Positions 35,101-44,768 of a stretch of DNA of 64,000 nucleotides are shown one piece after another (position 1 is the stretch's first letter; each line of letters starts with the position of its first letter). A program made the translations under genes and the position numbers. The notes beneath the pieces are model-generated. The model ran no database searches. It was not told the origin of the DNA and saw only the letters and a program-made list of their open reading frames with translations. The DNA comes from Brachypodium distachyon (Eukaryota > Streptophyta > Magnoliopsida > Poales > Poaceae). The stretch spans positions 4,977,501 through 5,041,500 of the forward strand of contig NC_016135.3 in NCBI RefSeq assembly GCF_000005505.3. Direction: 5' to 3'.

Positions 35101-37905
35101 CAGTGGGATGCGAGAGGTTGAGTTTCTTGGATGCCTATTCAGGATATCACCAAGTCCACATGGCCAAGGAAGACGGGGAAAAAACCAGCTTCATCACTCC
35201 CATCGGCACATTCTGCTATCGCAGGATGCCTTTTGGTTTGAGGAACGCCGGCGCAACTTTCCAACGCCTCGTCAGCCTCATCCTCAAGGAACAATTGGGG
35301 AGGAACGCCGAAGTATACGTTGATGACGCCGTCATCAAAAGTCAAATTGCAGGGACCCATCCCAAGGACCTGCAGGAAACCTTCGACAATCTCCGCAAGT
35401 ACGGCGTGAAGCTCAATCCGGAAAAGTGCGCATTTGGAGTTCGAGGAGGGAAACTCTTAGCCTTCCTTGTCTCCCAGCGGGGGATTGAGGCCAACCCAGA
35501 AAAAATCCGGGCCATCCTGGAGATGGAACCTCCTCGTTCTGTCAAAGATGTGCAACGCCTAGCGGGAAGAATGGCGGCCCTGGGACGATTTGTCGCCCGG
35601 TCGGTCGCAAAGGGTCCCCCTTTCTTCAAAGCCCTGAGGAGCTTCCACAACTTTGAGTGGACCGACGAAGCTCAAAGGGCCTTCGAAGAGCTCAAGACCT
35701 ATTTGTCGACCCCTCCGCTTCTCACGAGCCCAAAACAGGGGGAGCCTTTGCTCCTGTACCTCATCGTAACCCCGGTCGCCATAATTGCAGCACTCATGAA
35801 GGAAGAAGATGGGTCACAACGCTCGGTGTACTATGTGAGCGAAGCTTTGGGAGGAGCAAAGGGTCGATACATCCAGATCGAGAAGATCGCGTGCGCCCTT
35901 CTCATGGCCTCTCGAAAGCTCCGTCATTACTTCATGGGCCACACCATCGTGGTGCCAACTACCTTCCCACTCAAGGAAGTCAGGAGGCCACCGGAAGAAT
36001 CGCCAAATGGGCAACAGAATTGGCGCCTTTCTCATTGGAACTCACGGCAAGAACGGCCATAAAATCTCAAGTCCTGACTGACTTCGTGGCCGAGTGGCAC
36101 GCCCCACCAGCCTCGCCCAAAGAAATCACATCCAAGATCGAGCCCCTCGAACCACATTGGATAATGAGGTTCGACGGCTCTAAGCGCCTCGACGGTGCGG
36201 GGGCTATAGTTATACTCATCAGCCCCGAAGGAAAGATCTTGGAGTACGCCGCCCATCTTGACTTCAATGCCACCAACAATATGGCAGAATACGAGGCACT
36301 ACTTCTCGGACTTCGACTAGCCAAGGGCATGAGAGTCCGACGCCTTCTCATCCAAGGAGACTCCCAACTGGTGATAAACCAAATGGACAAGTCATATCAA
36401 TGCCTTGATGAAAGGATCAAGAAATACATCGAAAAAGTTCGCAAGATGGAACGGAATTTCCTGGGCATGGAGGCACGACGCATTCCATGAGGAGAAAATC
36501 ACCTGGCTGACAGGTTAGCCAGAACAGCCTGTTCCAAAGAACCGCTGCCACTAGGTGCATTCTTTGAAGTAATTCGCGCCCCACCCATAAAGGAAGAAGC
36601 CGACGCCCTTGACGAAGCTTCAAAGACTCATTGACGCTCCACCCTCTTGGATGACACCGATTATCCGCGCCTTGAAAGGCGAGGTGGACGAAGAAGCGGA
36701 CGGCCCAAGCGCCAAAACTCTGCTCGCAAAAGCCAAGATGTACGTCCTCCTCGACGGCATCCTATACAAGAAAGGAGCGGCCGTGTTGCTTAAGTGCATA
36801 ACTTCTGACCGGGGAGCCGAGCTCCTCCTGGAAATCCATTCAGGAATATGCGGCCACCATCTTGGGCCAAGGGCCACCGCGGCAAAAGCCTTATGTCAGT
36901 TATTCTATTGGCCCACCATGGTGCAAGACGCAATCACCATATTGCGGAAATGCGAAGCTTGCCAGAAAATGGCTAAGTCAATCCATGCGCCCGTGACTTC
37001 CCTGAAGAATATCCCGATAACATGGTCATTTGCACGCTGGGGAATGGACCTCCTCGGGCCTTTCCCCGCATGCAACGGGGGCTGCAAGTACCTCGTGGTG
37101 ACGATTGATTACTTCTCCAAATGGATAGAAGCAGCGCCTCTTGGCAAGATCACGTCACAGGCCGTTCAAATTTTTTTCTGAGAAAACATCATATGCTGAT
37201 ATGGTGTCCCGCGAGAGCTAACCATGGACAACGGCAAACAGTTCGACTGGGCGGAATTCATCAAATTCTGCGAATGCCTTGAGATCAAGCTGCACTTCAC
37301 ATCCGTAGCTTACCCCAAGAGCAACGGCGCATGCGAAAGGGCAAATGGACTAATCCTCCAAGGACTCCGCCGAAGGGTAGAGCACACGGTTAGCAAAGCA
37401 AGGGGAGCATGGGGAGATGAACTTGCTAGCGTGGTTTGGGGCATACGCACCTCCGTAAGCCGTTTCACGGGCCGAACACCATTTCTCTTTGGTATATGGA
37501 GCCGAAATAGTTCTTCCCGCCGAGGTCGAGTTCCGCTCACCTCGGGTCGAAAGGCTCCAAGAAGCCACCCCAATTGCCTACATCGAAAATGAAGAGCATC
37601 ACAAGACGGTCGTCGATCTTGTGGAAGAAGCTCGTGACAAAGCCCTCATGAGGCATGGCGTCTACGAGCAAAGCGCCGCACGCTTCTACAACACAAGGGT
37701 GCGGGAACTAGCCTTCTCCCAAGGAGATCTCGTACTGAAAAAACATGTCGACCCAAAGCTCCAACGCAAACTCGACCCTAAATGTGAAGGACCATACCGC
37801 ATCACCGCAGTATTGGGAAATGGTGCATACCATCTCGAGAATATGAAAGGGCAAAATCTTGTCCATGCCTGGAACGGCGACAAGCTCCGGCGTTTCTACG
37901 CCTAA
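32184..37905 (+). pseudogene. Tat-type gag-pol, broken by stops and shifts
   Basis: A gag N-terminal frame (32184-32573) shifts near 32570. The main gag block follows at 32796 onward (WFYNPRKN, LYAVKQKPGESL, LLQGEVNRTL). A protease site (LVDGGSSADILY) lies near 34155. Reverse transcriptase begins at about 34870 and is cut by TGA at 35013-35015 (after KKANGKW); it continues in frame with FLDAYSGYHQ and the catalytic box VYVDDAVIKS. The first RNase H is near 35650-35940. A second RNase H domain (MRFDGSKRLDGAGA, NNMAEYEALLLGL) follows at 36100-36490 after a shift. Integrase (CEACQKMAKS, WGMDLLGPFP, NGACERANG) runs to 37905 with breaks at about 36490 and 37180. The dual RNase H and YVDD context support the Tat branch. 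Confidence 0.88.
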
Positions 37906-38737
37906 GGAAAACCTTCAAGGCCAATCCTTGCCGCTCCCGAAAGGAGATCATCAGCGCCCAACCAGCCTCTTCCTTACGAAACTTCGAGGGATCATAAGCG
38001 CTAACAAGGCCATGTCTACATAAGGCTTGTAAGTGCCCATCGGGCCATACCTTAAGGCAAGGAAGCAAGGATAAATAAAGCAAGTCCTTGAGAAAAAATT
38101 AAGAGTGACACGAGACACTCACATGACTCATCGTCGTAAAAGAGCCGCTGCCCCTGTGCCGCTCATCGAGGAACGCGAAAAGGCCTCCGTTGGCCCGAGC
38201 ATCCTCTAAAAATGTCCACGGACATAGGTCGCCACTAGCGACTTGTTCCTTGGTGGATCCTAGCGTGCCTCGAGGCCATCTTCCAAGTAGAACCAAGTCC
38301 CCCGAGGACCGGAAGCTCCTTAAAACACATTTAAGAGGAACCGTAAATAAGCGAGTTATGCATGAGCTTACTTACCTTGGAGAACCATGCTACCCGTGTG
38401 CAAGACGTCGCGCGCGGGCCTGCATGATAGTAACCGGGTTAAGGCTCCATAATAATCGCGGGAAAGCATAGCTTCCTGAAGTCCGAAGAGAGAAAATTCT
38501 GCATGAAATTTCCCGAATGTCAGGTTGAAATGTTCGGATCACTACCGGCATATCGATAGTGACCCTCACAAGGGTACTAGGACCCATGGCTCGTAACCAT
38601 GGCCAAAGGCACCGAAGCCAAGTTGTATCCCAACGGCGACAGCAATTGATGACACAAAAGTGTAATCATAGTGAACGATCGCGAACTGTATAAACTGAGA
38701 AAATATAGTACTTCACAAGAAGGAAATATAGTACTCC

Positions 38738-38858
38738 GAGAAACACATGTTGAGCCAAGTTAACATTTCCGATAATGTCAACTACATGGTGAAAGATGAG
38801 AAATACGTGCTGAGCTAAGTTAACATTTCCGATAATGTTGACTACATAGTGAAGCATG
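38738..38858. repeat. Tandem duplication, ~61-bp units
   Basis: Two neighbouring copies share AAGTTAACATTTCCGATAAT and flanking bases (GAGAAACACATGTTGAGCC / GAGAAATACGTGCTGAGCT). They are about 90% alike and lie between pol and the antisense unit. Confidence 0.7.
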
Positions 38859-38985
38859 AAACACAACAAAAAAAGATGCCTTACAACCTCTATGACTAAA
38901 AGCCTAAGGTTAAGTCAAGTGGAGATATGCAACATCGCATAAGTAAGCAGATGAGGTACATCACCACCTCTGAGGGCAATGAGGC

Positions 38986-41647
38986 TCACGCCTCACCATC
39001 ACCCTCCTGAAGAGCAGGCTCAAGGCAACGCACGAAGCGTCGAGCCCGAGCGCGAAGAGGAGCACCCTGGTCCGCCAGAAACTTCTTCGCCCCGTGAGAC
39101 ATCTCACCCTCAAGACCGCTCATCCCGGCACCGCCATCCAGGACTGCCGCGACCGCCGACGAAACAAGTCGAGCACCGGTACTCAGGAGGCACTTCTTCA
39201 CGGTAGGCTCGATGAGCTCCACCTAGGAAGTAAGAATCCTGCTCGCCTCGTCCACCGTGCAACATGGAGGAAGGTCCGACTGGGAAACACTCCTCAAGCA
39301 AATCATCGTCTCCCGAATCTCGGTGGCCTGAGCAAGCAAAAGCGAAACCACCTCGGGACGACGATCCGAAGGAGGGCGAGCACGAGAAGCGAGCATCGGG
39401 CCGTCACTCGCTGTAGCCAACTCCACCTTGAGGGAAGTAGCCTCCACTCGAGCGTGCTCCCTATCAAGGTTGGCCACCACCAAGTCCTCCTCAACTCGAC
39501 GAGTCTTCGCGAGCTCGTCCGCCTGGCGCTCCTCAGCAAGCCGAGCCCTGGTCTCCATGGCCGTGAGCTCCGCCGAAGAGCTCAGCCTCCACGGCCTAGC
39601 ATCGCACCCTCTCCGAAGCCAACTCGCTCAAGGCAAGGGTAGACTTGGACATCTCCACGTCCAAAGTGGCAGAAAGCACCCCCACCTGAGTCTTGAGGGC
39701 AGGAAGGGCGCCCACGGCCTCGACCAAACCCCTCACCTACAAAGAAGACGGAGTTAGCCCAAAAGCAAAACCGAAGGACCGAGGGAGACATGTCACGGAC
39801 GCTCACCAGCTCCAGTATCACGAGAGGGTCTCTCACCCCATCCTTGGTCGTCGGAAGCTCTCCGCCCCTCGCTTGAGTCGGGGGCTCGCCCTCGGGAACC
39901 TCGGGAGCCGCGACCCTCGCACCTGAAAGCAAACCAAGGAAACCATGTCAGAATCTTCAAAGAAGATCGACACCGCCTAAGAAAAAGGCACTCACCCGAG
40001 GTAGGAGCATCCTCCTCAGGACGCTCACGACCGATGGAGAACACCGGGATGCCCGCACCGCTGGCTCTGGTCGACAACTCCACCACTGAGTCGCTCCGCA
40101 GCCGAAGCCCTGTCTCGCGAATGAAAGCCTCAACCTCGTGGCTCGAAGAAGGAAGCACGTGCTCAAGTGCAATCTTCCCCTTCATGTGCAGGTCCAAGGT
40201 CACCCTCAAAGGGGACCTCGACTCACCCACGACGGGATCCGCCGAATCCGCCGGGGCGTAGTCGTAAGAAGGAGAAGGAGTCGGGGGAGCCTTCCTCTTG
40301 CATCCACTCAACAGACGAGGTTCCTTGGGGACCAACGCACCAGGCACCGCCCGGCCCCGCACCACCGTCCCCGTCTTCACCTTCCCGTAGGTGTCCCGCA
40401 ACTTGGACCCTACCGCTAGCTTTGACAGTGTCACCAAACGGGAGTAGCGAGCGCCCACTCGAAGGAGGCGCCCGAATTTCGGATCTTGTCGCATTGGCAC
40501 CCTCTTCCCGAAGCACTTCGCGATGATGTTGTGACATCCCCCGCCGCTGATCTTGGTCTCGTAGCCACGGTGCTCCGGCCCACCATACGGAACCTATCAG
40601 CTGCACGGCCCACAGCGCCGCCCTCTCCTCGAAAAACGTCGCTGAAAAAAGAACAAGCCAAAGTTGTTAAGTACCACCGCAAGGGAAAAACAACCAAGGC
40701 CCGAAAGGAAAAAAGAAACGGCACTCACATGTGGTGACGGCATGCGGAGGATGGAAAGCCCGAGGAATCCCAAGTTCGGACCTCGGACAACTCCTCATCA
40801 TGAAGCGCCCCGCGATCACCATCTCCTCCATGAGGTCACGAAAGCTCCTCTCGACGGACACCTCCTTGATCTTGGTCACCTTCCAAAGGTCGGTCGACCG
40901 AAGCTCGCCTGGGTGAGGCACCTCCTTGAGGCCTCCAGCCCCCGAGTGTCGAGGAAGATCACCCGAGTGTCGAAGACGCGTCTTCGAAGCCCGAAGGAAA
41001 AACCACTGGGACTCCCACTTGTCGAACAACTTCACCGTGCTCCTCCTCGGCATGAGCAGAAAGTCGTCTCCAAAACCGGAGCGAAGCCTCAGGTTCACCG
41101 AACCAAAGGCGCTCAAGGTAAAGCCGTTAGGAGTAAGCGACTCCCTCACCTCCACGGTGAAGTAGAACAGCAGCAACTTCATCGAAGGCTCCTCGTGAAG
41201 CGCCGTCTCGCACAGCCAGCGAAACATGTTCAACTTCACGATCGCCGAAGGGTGGAGCTGGGCCAACTCAATGCCACACGTCTCCAAGAACTCCATCAGG
41301 AAGGGGTGGATGGGCACACACAAGCCGGCATGGAACCAAGCCGAAAACACCACAATGCACCCTGGACGCCGCTTGTGGTCGAGCTTGAACTCCTCCCTGT
41401 TGGGCAAGATACCGTCCCCCTTGGGAAAGTATCCCGCCTCCTCCAGCTGGACAAGGTCCTCAGGGCTCGTCGAAGACGGGAGAAGATAATCGTGAGCCCA
41501 ACCGCCCTCCATCGGGACCACCGGGGGATCCCCACGCGAACGAAAGGCGACCTTCTTCTTTCTCGACGGTCGGTTCGCCGAACGCTCCGCCGCGGCGCCC
41601 TTGGGTGGCCCCCTCTCAGTCACAGGCTCAACATCAGGACCCGCCAT
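38986..41647 (-). pseudogene. Antisense gene-like unit of Tat element
   Basis: Read on the minus strand, the longest frame starts at 41647 (MAGPDVEPVTERGPPKG) and runs about 300 residues with FSAWFHAGLCVPIHPFLMEF and WLCETALHEEPSMKLLLFYF. This resembles the putative gypsy-type transposon domain (Pfam Transposase_28) often annotated in grass genomes. Three short GT-AG introns can be placed: 40642-40728, 39923-39995 and 39737-39806 (70-87 bp). The C-terminal part (39558-39223) is a charged coiled-coil type segment. The last readable frame stops at 38986. Frames do not join perfectly (a break near 40600 and stops near 39590), so this copy is probably decayed. Function is unknown. The pairing with the second Tat element at 59425-63050 shows it is a stable part of this element type. 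Confidence 0.65.
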
Positions 41648-41902
41648 TTTGCCTACACGAACAAAGATTCGACAATGGTTAGAAGGGATACGGGAAAATT
41701 TCAAAGGGACTAGCAAAAAAAAGAAAGAAAGGGGGAGCCAAGCTCCCTGGGCCGCTCCGCCCGCGCGAGTGCAGGAAGGAGGCCAAGCCTCCCAGCCTTC
41801 GGCCGGCCTGAGTAAAAAAGAGAAAAGAGGTCAAGCCTCATGGGCCGACGCCCTCGGCCAGCCCACGTCCACAAAAAAAATGAAGGGGAGCCCCAGCCAA
41901 GC

Positions 41903-42240
41903 ACCTGTGCCGCGCGCCCTAAGCCACTGTGCCGCCCACATCCGGCCGTCTTGCCGCGCGCCCCTGCCACAGTACCGCGCTCCCGCCGCGCGCCCTAAAC
42001 CGTGGTGCCGCACGCGTCCCGCCGCCGTGCCGCGCGCGCCTCGCCGCCGTACCGCGCGCGCCCGCACCACGCGCCCCGAGCCGCGATGCCGCGCGCGCGT
42101 CCGGCCGCAGAGCCACGCATGCTGCGCCGCCGTGTCGCCAAGCCGCATGCGCCCGTGCCGCACGCTCCCCCGCTGTACACGCCGAGCCTTACTACCCCGC
42201 ATGCACCAAGCGCACTCGCACCGCCCCACGCCAACAAGGC
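41903..42240. repeat. GC-rich degenerate repeat tract
   Basis: About 340 bases dominated by CCGCGCGC, TGCCGCGCGCG and GCCGCCGTGCCG words at irregular spacing. All six frames stay open for long stretches because of composition, so the open frames here mean little. It would lie in the leader of the antisense unit. Confidence 0.6.
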
Positions 42241-42725
42241 ATTGGCGCAAGCCCGTGCGCGCGGCCTGGGGGCTCGAGGCTTGCTCCCGCGCCTCGCCGG
42301 CCGGCTCCGCGCTCGCAACAGGCATCCCGACGCACCTGGACAACACGCACAACGCCGGACAACTCCGCACCCCGAGGGTGTTCGACGGAATGTCCAAGCA
42401 AGCCTGCAAAGCTCAAACTTGCCGAGGCCGACGTGGTGTTGCTCCTTCTCACCTCCGCACGAGCAGGGAAGGGTTGGCTGACGACGAGGGTCTCCCGGGA
42501 AAACTTGAAGGTAGCGCCTACACCTCGCTCCAAGGGGCCTCGCGCGCGCGCCTCGTCCCCACGATGCCTCGATGATGATGAGCCTCCGCAGCGGTTCCTT
42601 GGCCGCCAAAACGATCGCCGTGACAGCAAAGACGTGGCTAAATCTCGGACGGCGCCGAACAAGGCTTCGGCGCCGGAGAAGTCGGACAAGGCCGGTGTGA
42701 AGCTCCACCACTGGCCCTTGGTTCC

Positions 42726-42733
42726 ATTTTATA
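42726..42733 (-). promoter_or_regulatory. TATA box upstream of antisense unit
   Basis: On the minus strand GGCCTATAAAATGGAACC lies about 1.08 kb before the ATG at 41647. A GTGTAG acceptor-like site stands five bases before that ATG, so a leader intron is possible. It would drive transcription against gag-pol. Confidence 0.45.
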
Positions 42734-43280
42734 GGCCTCAGGGGGTCCTTGGCGTTCGGGCCAGCCAACCCAAGCTCGACACATCGCCGTCCTTTGTCAC
42801 AGTGCATCAAGACAAGAAAGGAGAAAAATGGGCAAGGGAAACACCTCCTTTCCCCAAAAGGAGGCCGGCTTAGCCAAGGGAGGGCGCCCCCCGTCACGAG
42901 CCCGGCGTCCCGACCAAGCCCGCGTCACCGCCGGTGACGAACGCCGCCTGCGACAAAGAAAAGGAGCATTGGTCCCTCCTCCTCCCGTACAGAGGAGGAA
43001 GACGACTAAGGACCGTCCGATCCAGGGCGTCCCCCCATCCTGGACCGTCCGATTTCACTTAAGTGAAATCTGAACCGGTATCGGGCCTAGCTGGGCCTTG
43101 GCCCAGCAGCGACCCATGAAACCAGCCTGCGTAAAAAAAAGGAAAAGAAGAAAGGGAGGAAGCCCGCTCACGCCGGCTCAAGTACTGGCCCAGCTCGCGC
43201 CCGAAGCGTGCGCGGCCGGCTAGGTGCGGGAAATTTGCGAATATGCCCAGAAATTTGGGGAAATTGCAGCCGAATCCTCG

Positions 43281-43515
43281 AAAAATTTTGGGAGACCCTC
43301 GAGGTCCCTGATTTTTGCAAAATAGTCCTTCGAGACACCGATTTTCTCGCAGAGAGGCCCCTAGGGTCCCGGTTTTTTGCTAAAATACCCCCCGAAATCC
43401 AATTTCTCCCAAAGAAGACCACCGAAGGCGTGAAATCTCCCCGGAAATGCCTACAAGGCTCCTTTTTTTGCAGGAAAGCCACCAAAGTATCATTTCCTCT
43501 CGCAAATGAAAGATC
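43281..43515. repeat. Degenerate array with exact 30-bp period
   Basis: A T-rich core starts at 43281, 43311, 43341, 43371, 43401, 43431, 43461 and 43491, always 30 bases apart. Examples are ATTTTTGCAA, ATTTTCTCGC, GGTTTTTTGC and CCTTTTTTTG. Each is followed by an A/G block and a CCCC-like block. The copies have diverged strongly but without a net insertion or deletion. The array ends about 60 bases before the polypurine tract. Both strands have an open frame through it. Confidence 0.7.
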
Positions 43516-43570
43516 TCGAGAGTCTCGCATCGAAGGTTGACCCGAAGGCATTCTCAATGCCTCCTGCTCA

Positions 43571-43581
43571 AGGGGGCTAAT
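43571..43581 (+). promoter_or_regulatory. Polypurine tract of Tat element
   Basis: AAGGGGGCTAA directly precedes the 3' LTR start (TGTTGTAG at 43582), the position of the plus-strand primer. Confidence 0.75.
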
Positions 43582-44430
43582 GTTGTAGTAAAATAAACCC
43601 TTATATGGGCCGGGCCGTAAATCCTACGTGGCGACGACCAAGTCAGCATTCTGCAAGCACAAGTCAAAACACCCACGTGGTGCAGTCAATCCCGGATGGC
43701 AAAGGAAGACTAGTCAACAAGTCAAGCCTCTCATGCCATGGTCAAAGGGTCAAATGAGGTAGAGTAAGGGACAAGAAAGGTGTGAGGAGGGGGCCTTTAG
43801 TCCATGGTGGACCATGGACCAAGCCCCACTTTTCTCACATGGTGCACACAAAAGTTATGGACCAAAGGAACTACTTTTACCATTTTGTCTCCACTTTTCT
43901 CTCTTCCTCAAGAGTAGCCATGGTCTTTTGTCATGGACCCCTAGGCTATAAATACCCCCCATGGGGGCATGTATCATTCACTCTCACTTGAATAAACTCA
44001 AAAGGAGAGGGCTACAGAGCCTCTTTGAGAGGAGCTCTAGCTTCGGGATCTCGGGAAGCCTCGTTCGGCCCGAGCTCGAAGGAGAGGGAATCGGGTTAGA
44101 GTTTTAAGAGTATCTCGACCTCGCTACTTGGGAAGCCTCGTTCGGCCCAAGTACGAGGCGGCCCCTTTCGACCTCTCGCTAAGTGATTCGGGGAGTCTCG
44201 ATCGACCCGAACGCTTTGGCTAACGACCCCCTCGAAGTCTCTCCTAACATAGGACTAAGTCACACCCACAGGGTCGACCGAACCTATTCAAAAAATATCG
44301 ACGTGTCAACTTGTCCAAGTGTACGGCGACCTTCGCTATAAGGCCGGCGTATACACCCTATTTTTATACTCGTACTTGTGCCATCGAGTTTTGGCACCCC
44401 TTACTCTAATTGTTGTCGAGAACAACAACA
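43582..44430 (+). repeat. 3' LTR of Tat element
   Basis: 849 bp, partner of 31227-32094. It carries TATAAATA at 43947-43954 and is followed by the TSD AGTAG at 44431-44435. Confidence 0.93.
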
Positions 44431-44450
44431 AGTAGTAATATTTTTGGCAT

Positions 44451-44680
44451 GAAAAATTGAAATACTACCTAGGGAAAAAAAATCTGAAAATATATGTTCT
44501 CTCTAAAGTGAGTACTTTGTTTTAGAGGAAATCGACATACTACTTATGGGCAAAATTGTATTTTCATCACTTACTTAATAGTCAACTAGCAATCAACTAA
44601 CGGCAGTGACATATTTGTACACAATGCAAACTTTTTATGGCAAGTTTGGAACAATAAACTTCTGAGTGGCATCATATCAG
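44451..44680 (-). repeat. Right arm of foldback element in P450 intron 1
   Basis: It is the inverted partner of 30941-31170. The Tat element sits between the two arms, so it entered after the foldback. This arm carries an 11-base extra piece relative to the left arm (TTGCTAGTTGA on the reverse strand). Confidence 0.65.
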
Positions 44681-44768
44681 CAAAATTTGACTAGCAAATA
44701 CGAAATTCTCTCTTTATTCTTTTAGATTGATATGCAAGTCACATGCATGCCCAACATGAGTTGCATAG

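Larger units (their letters stand above)
31227..44430 (+). mobile_element. Tat-type Ty3-gypsy retrotransposon (13.2 kb)
   Basis: LTRs at 31227-32094 and 43582-44430 both begin TGTTGTAG and end CAACAACA. The TSD AGTAG is exact (31222-31226 and 44431-44435). Inside are plus-strand gag-pol (about 32184-37905), then about 5.7 kb holding an antisense gene-like unit, a 30-bp phased array and a polypurine tract. The long region after pol, the extra RNase H copy and the antisense frame are known features of the Tat/Retand branch. The pol frames are broken, so this copy is probably not autonomous. LTR similarity is high (my rough estimate is 95%), which suggests a fairly recent insertion. Confidence 0.93.

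Noticed and set aside
41601..42873. Long open frames on both strands (up to ~324 residues)
   Set aside because: The region is extremely GC-rich and repetitive, so stops are rare in all frames. The conceptual proteins are R/A/P-rich with no domain. Only the minus-strand unit starting at 41647 has support.
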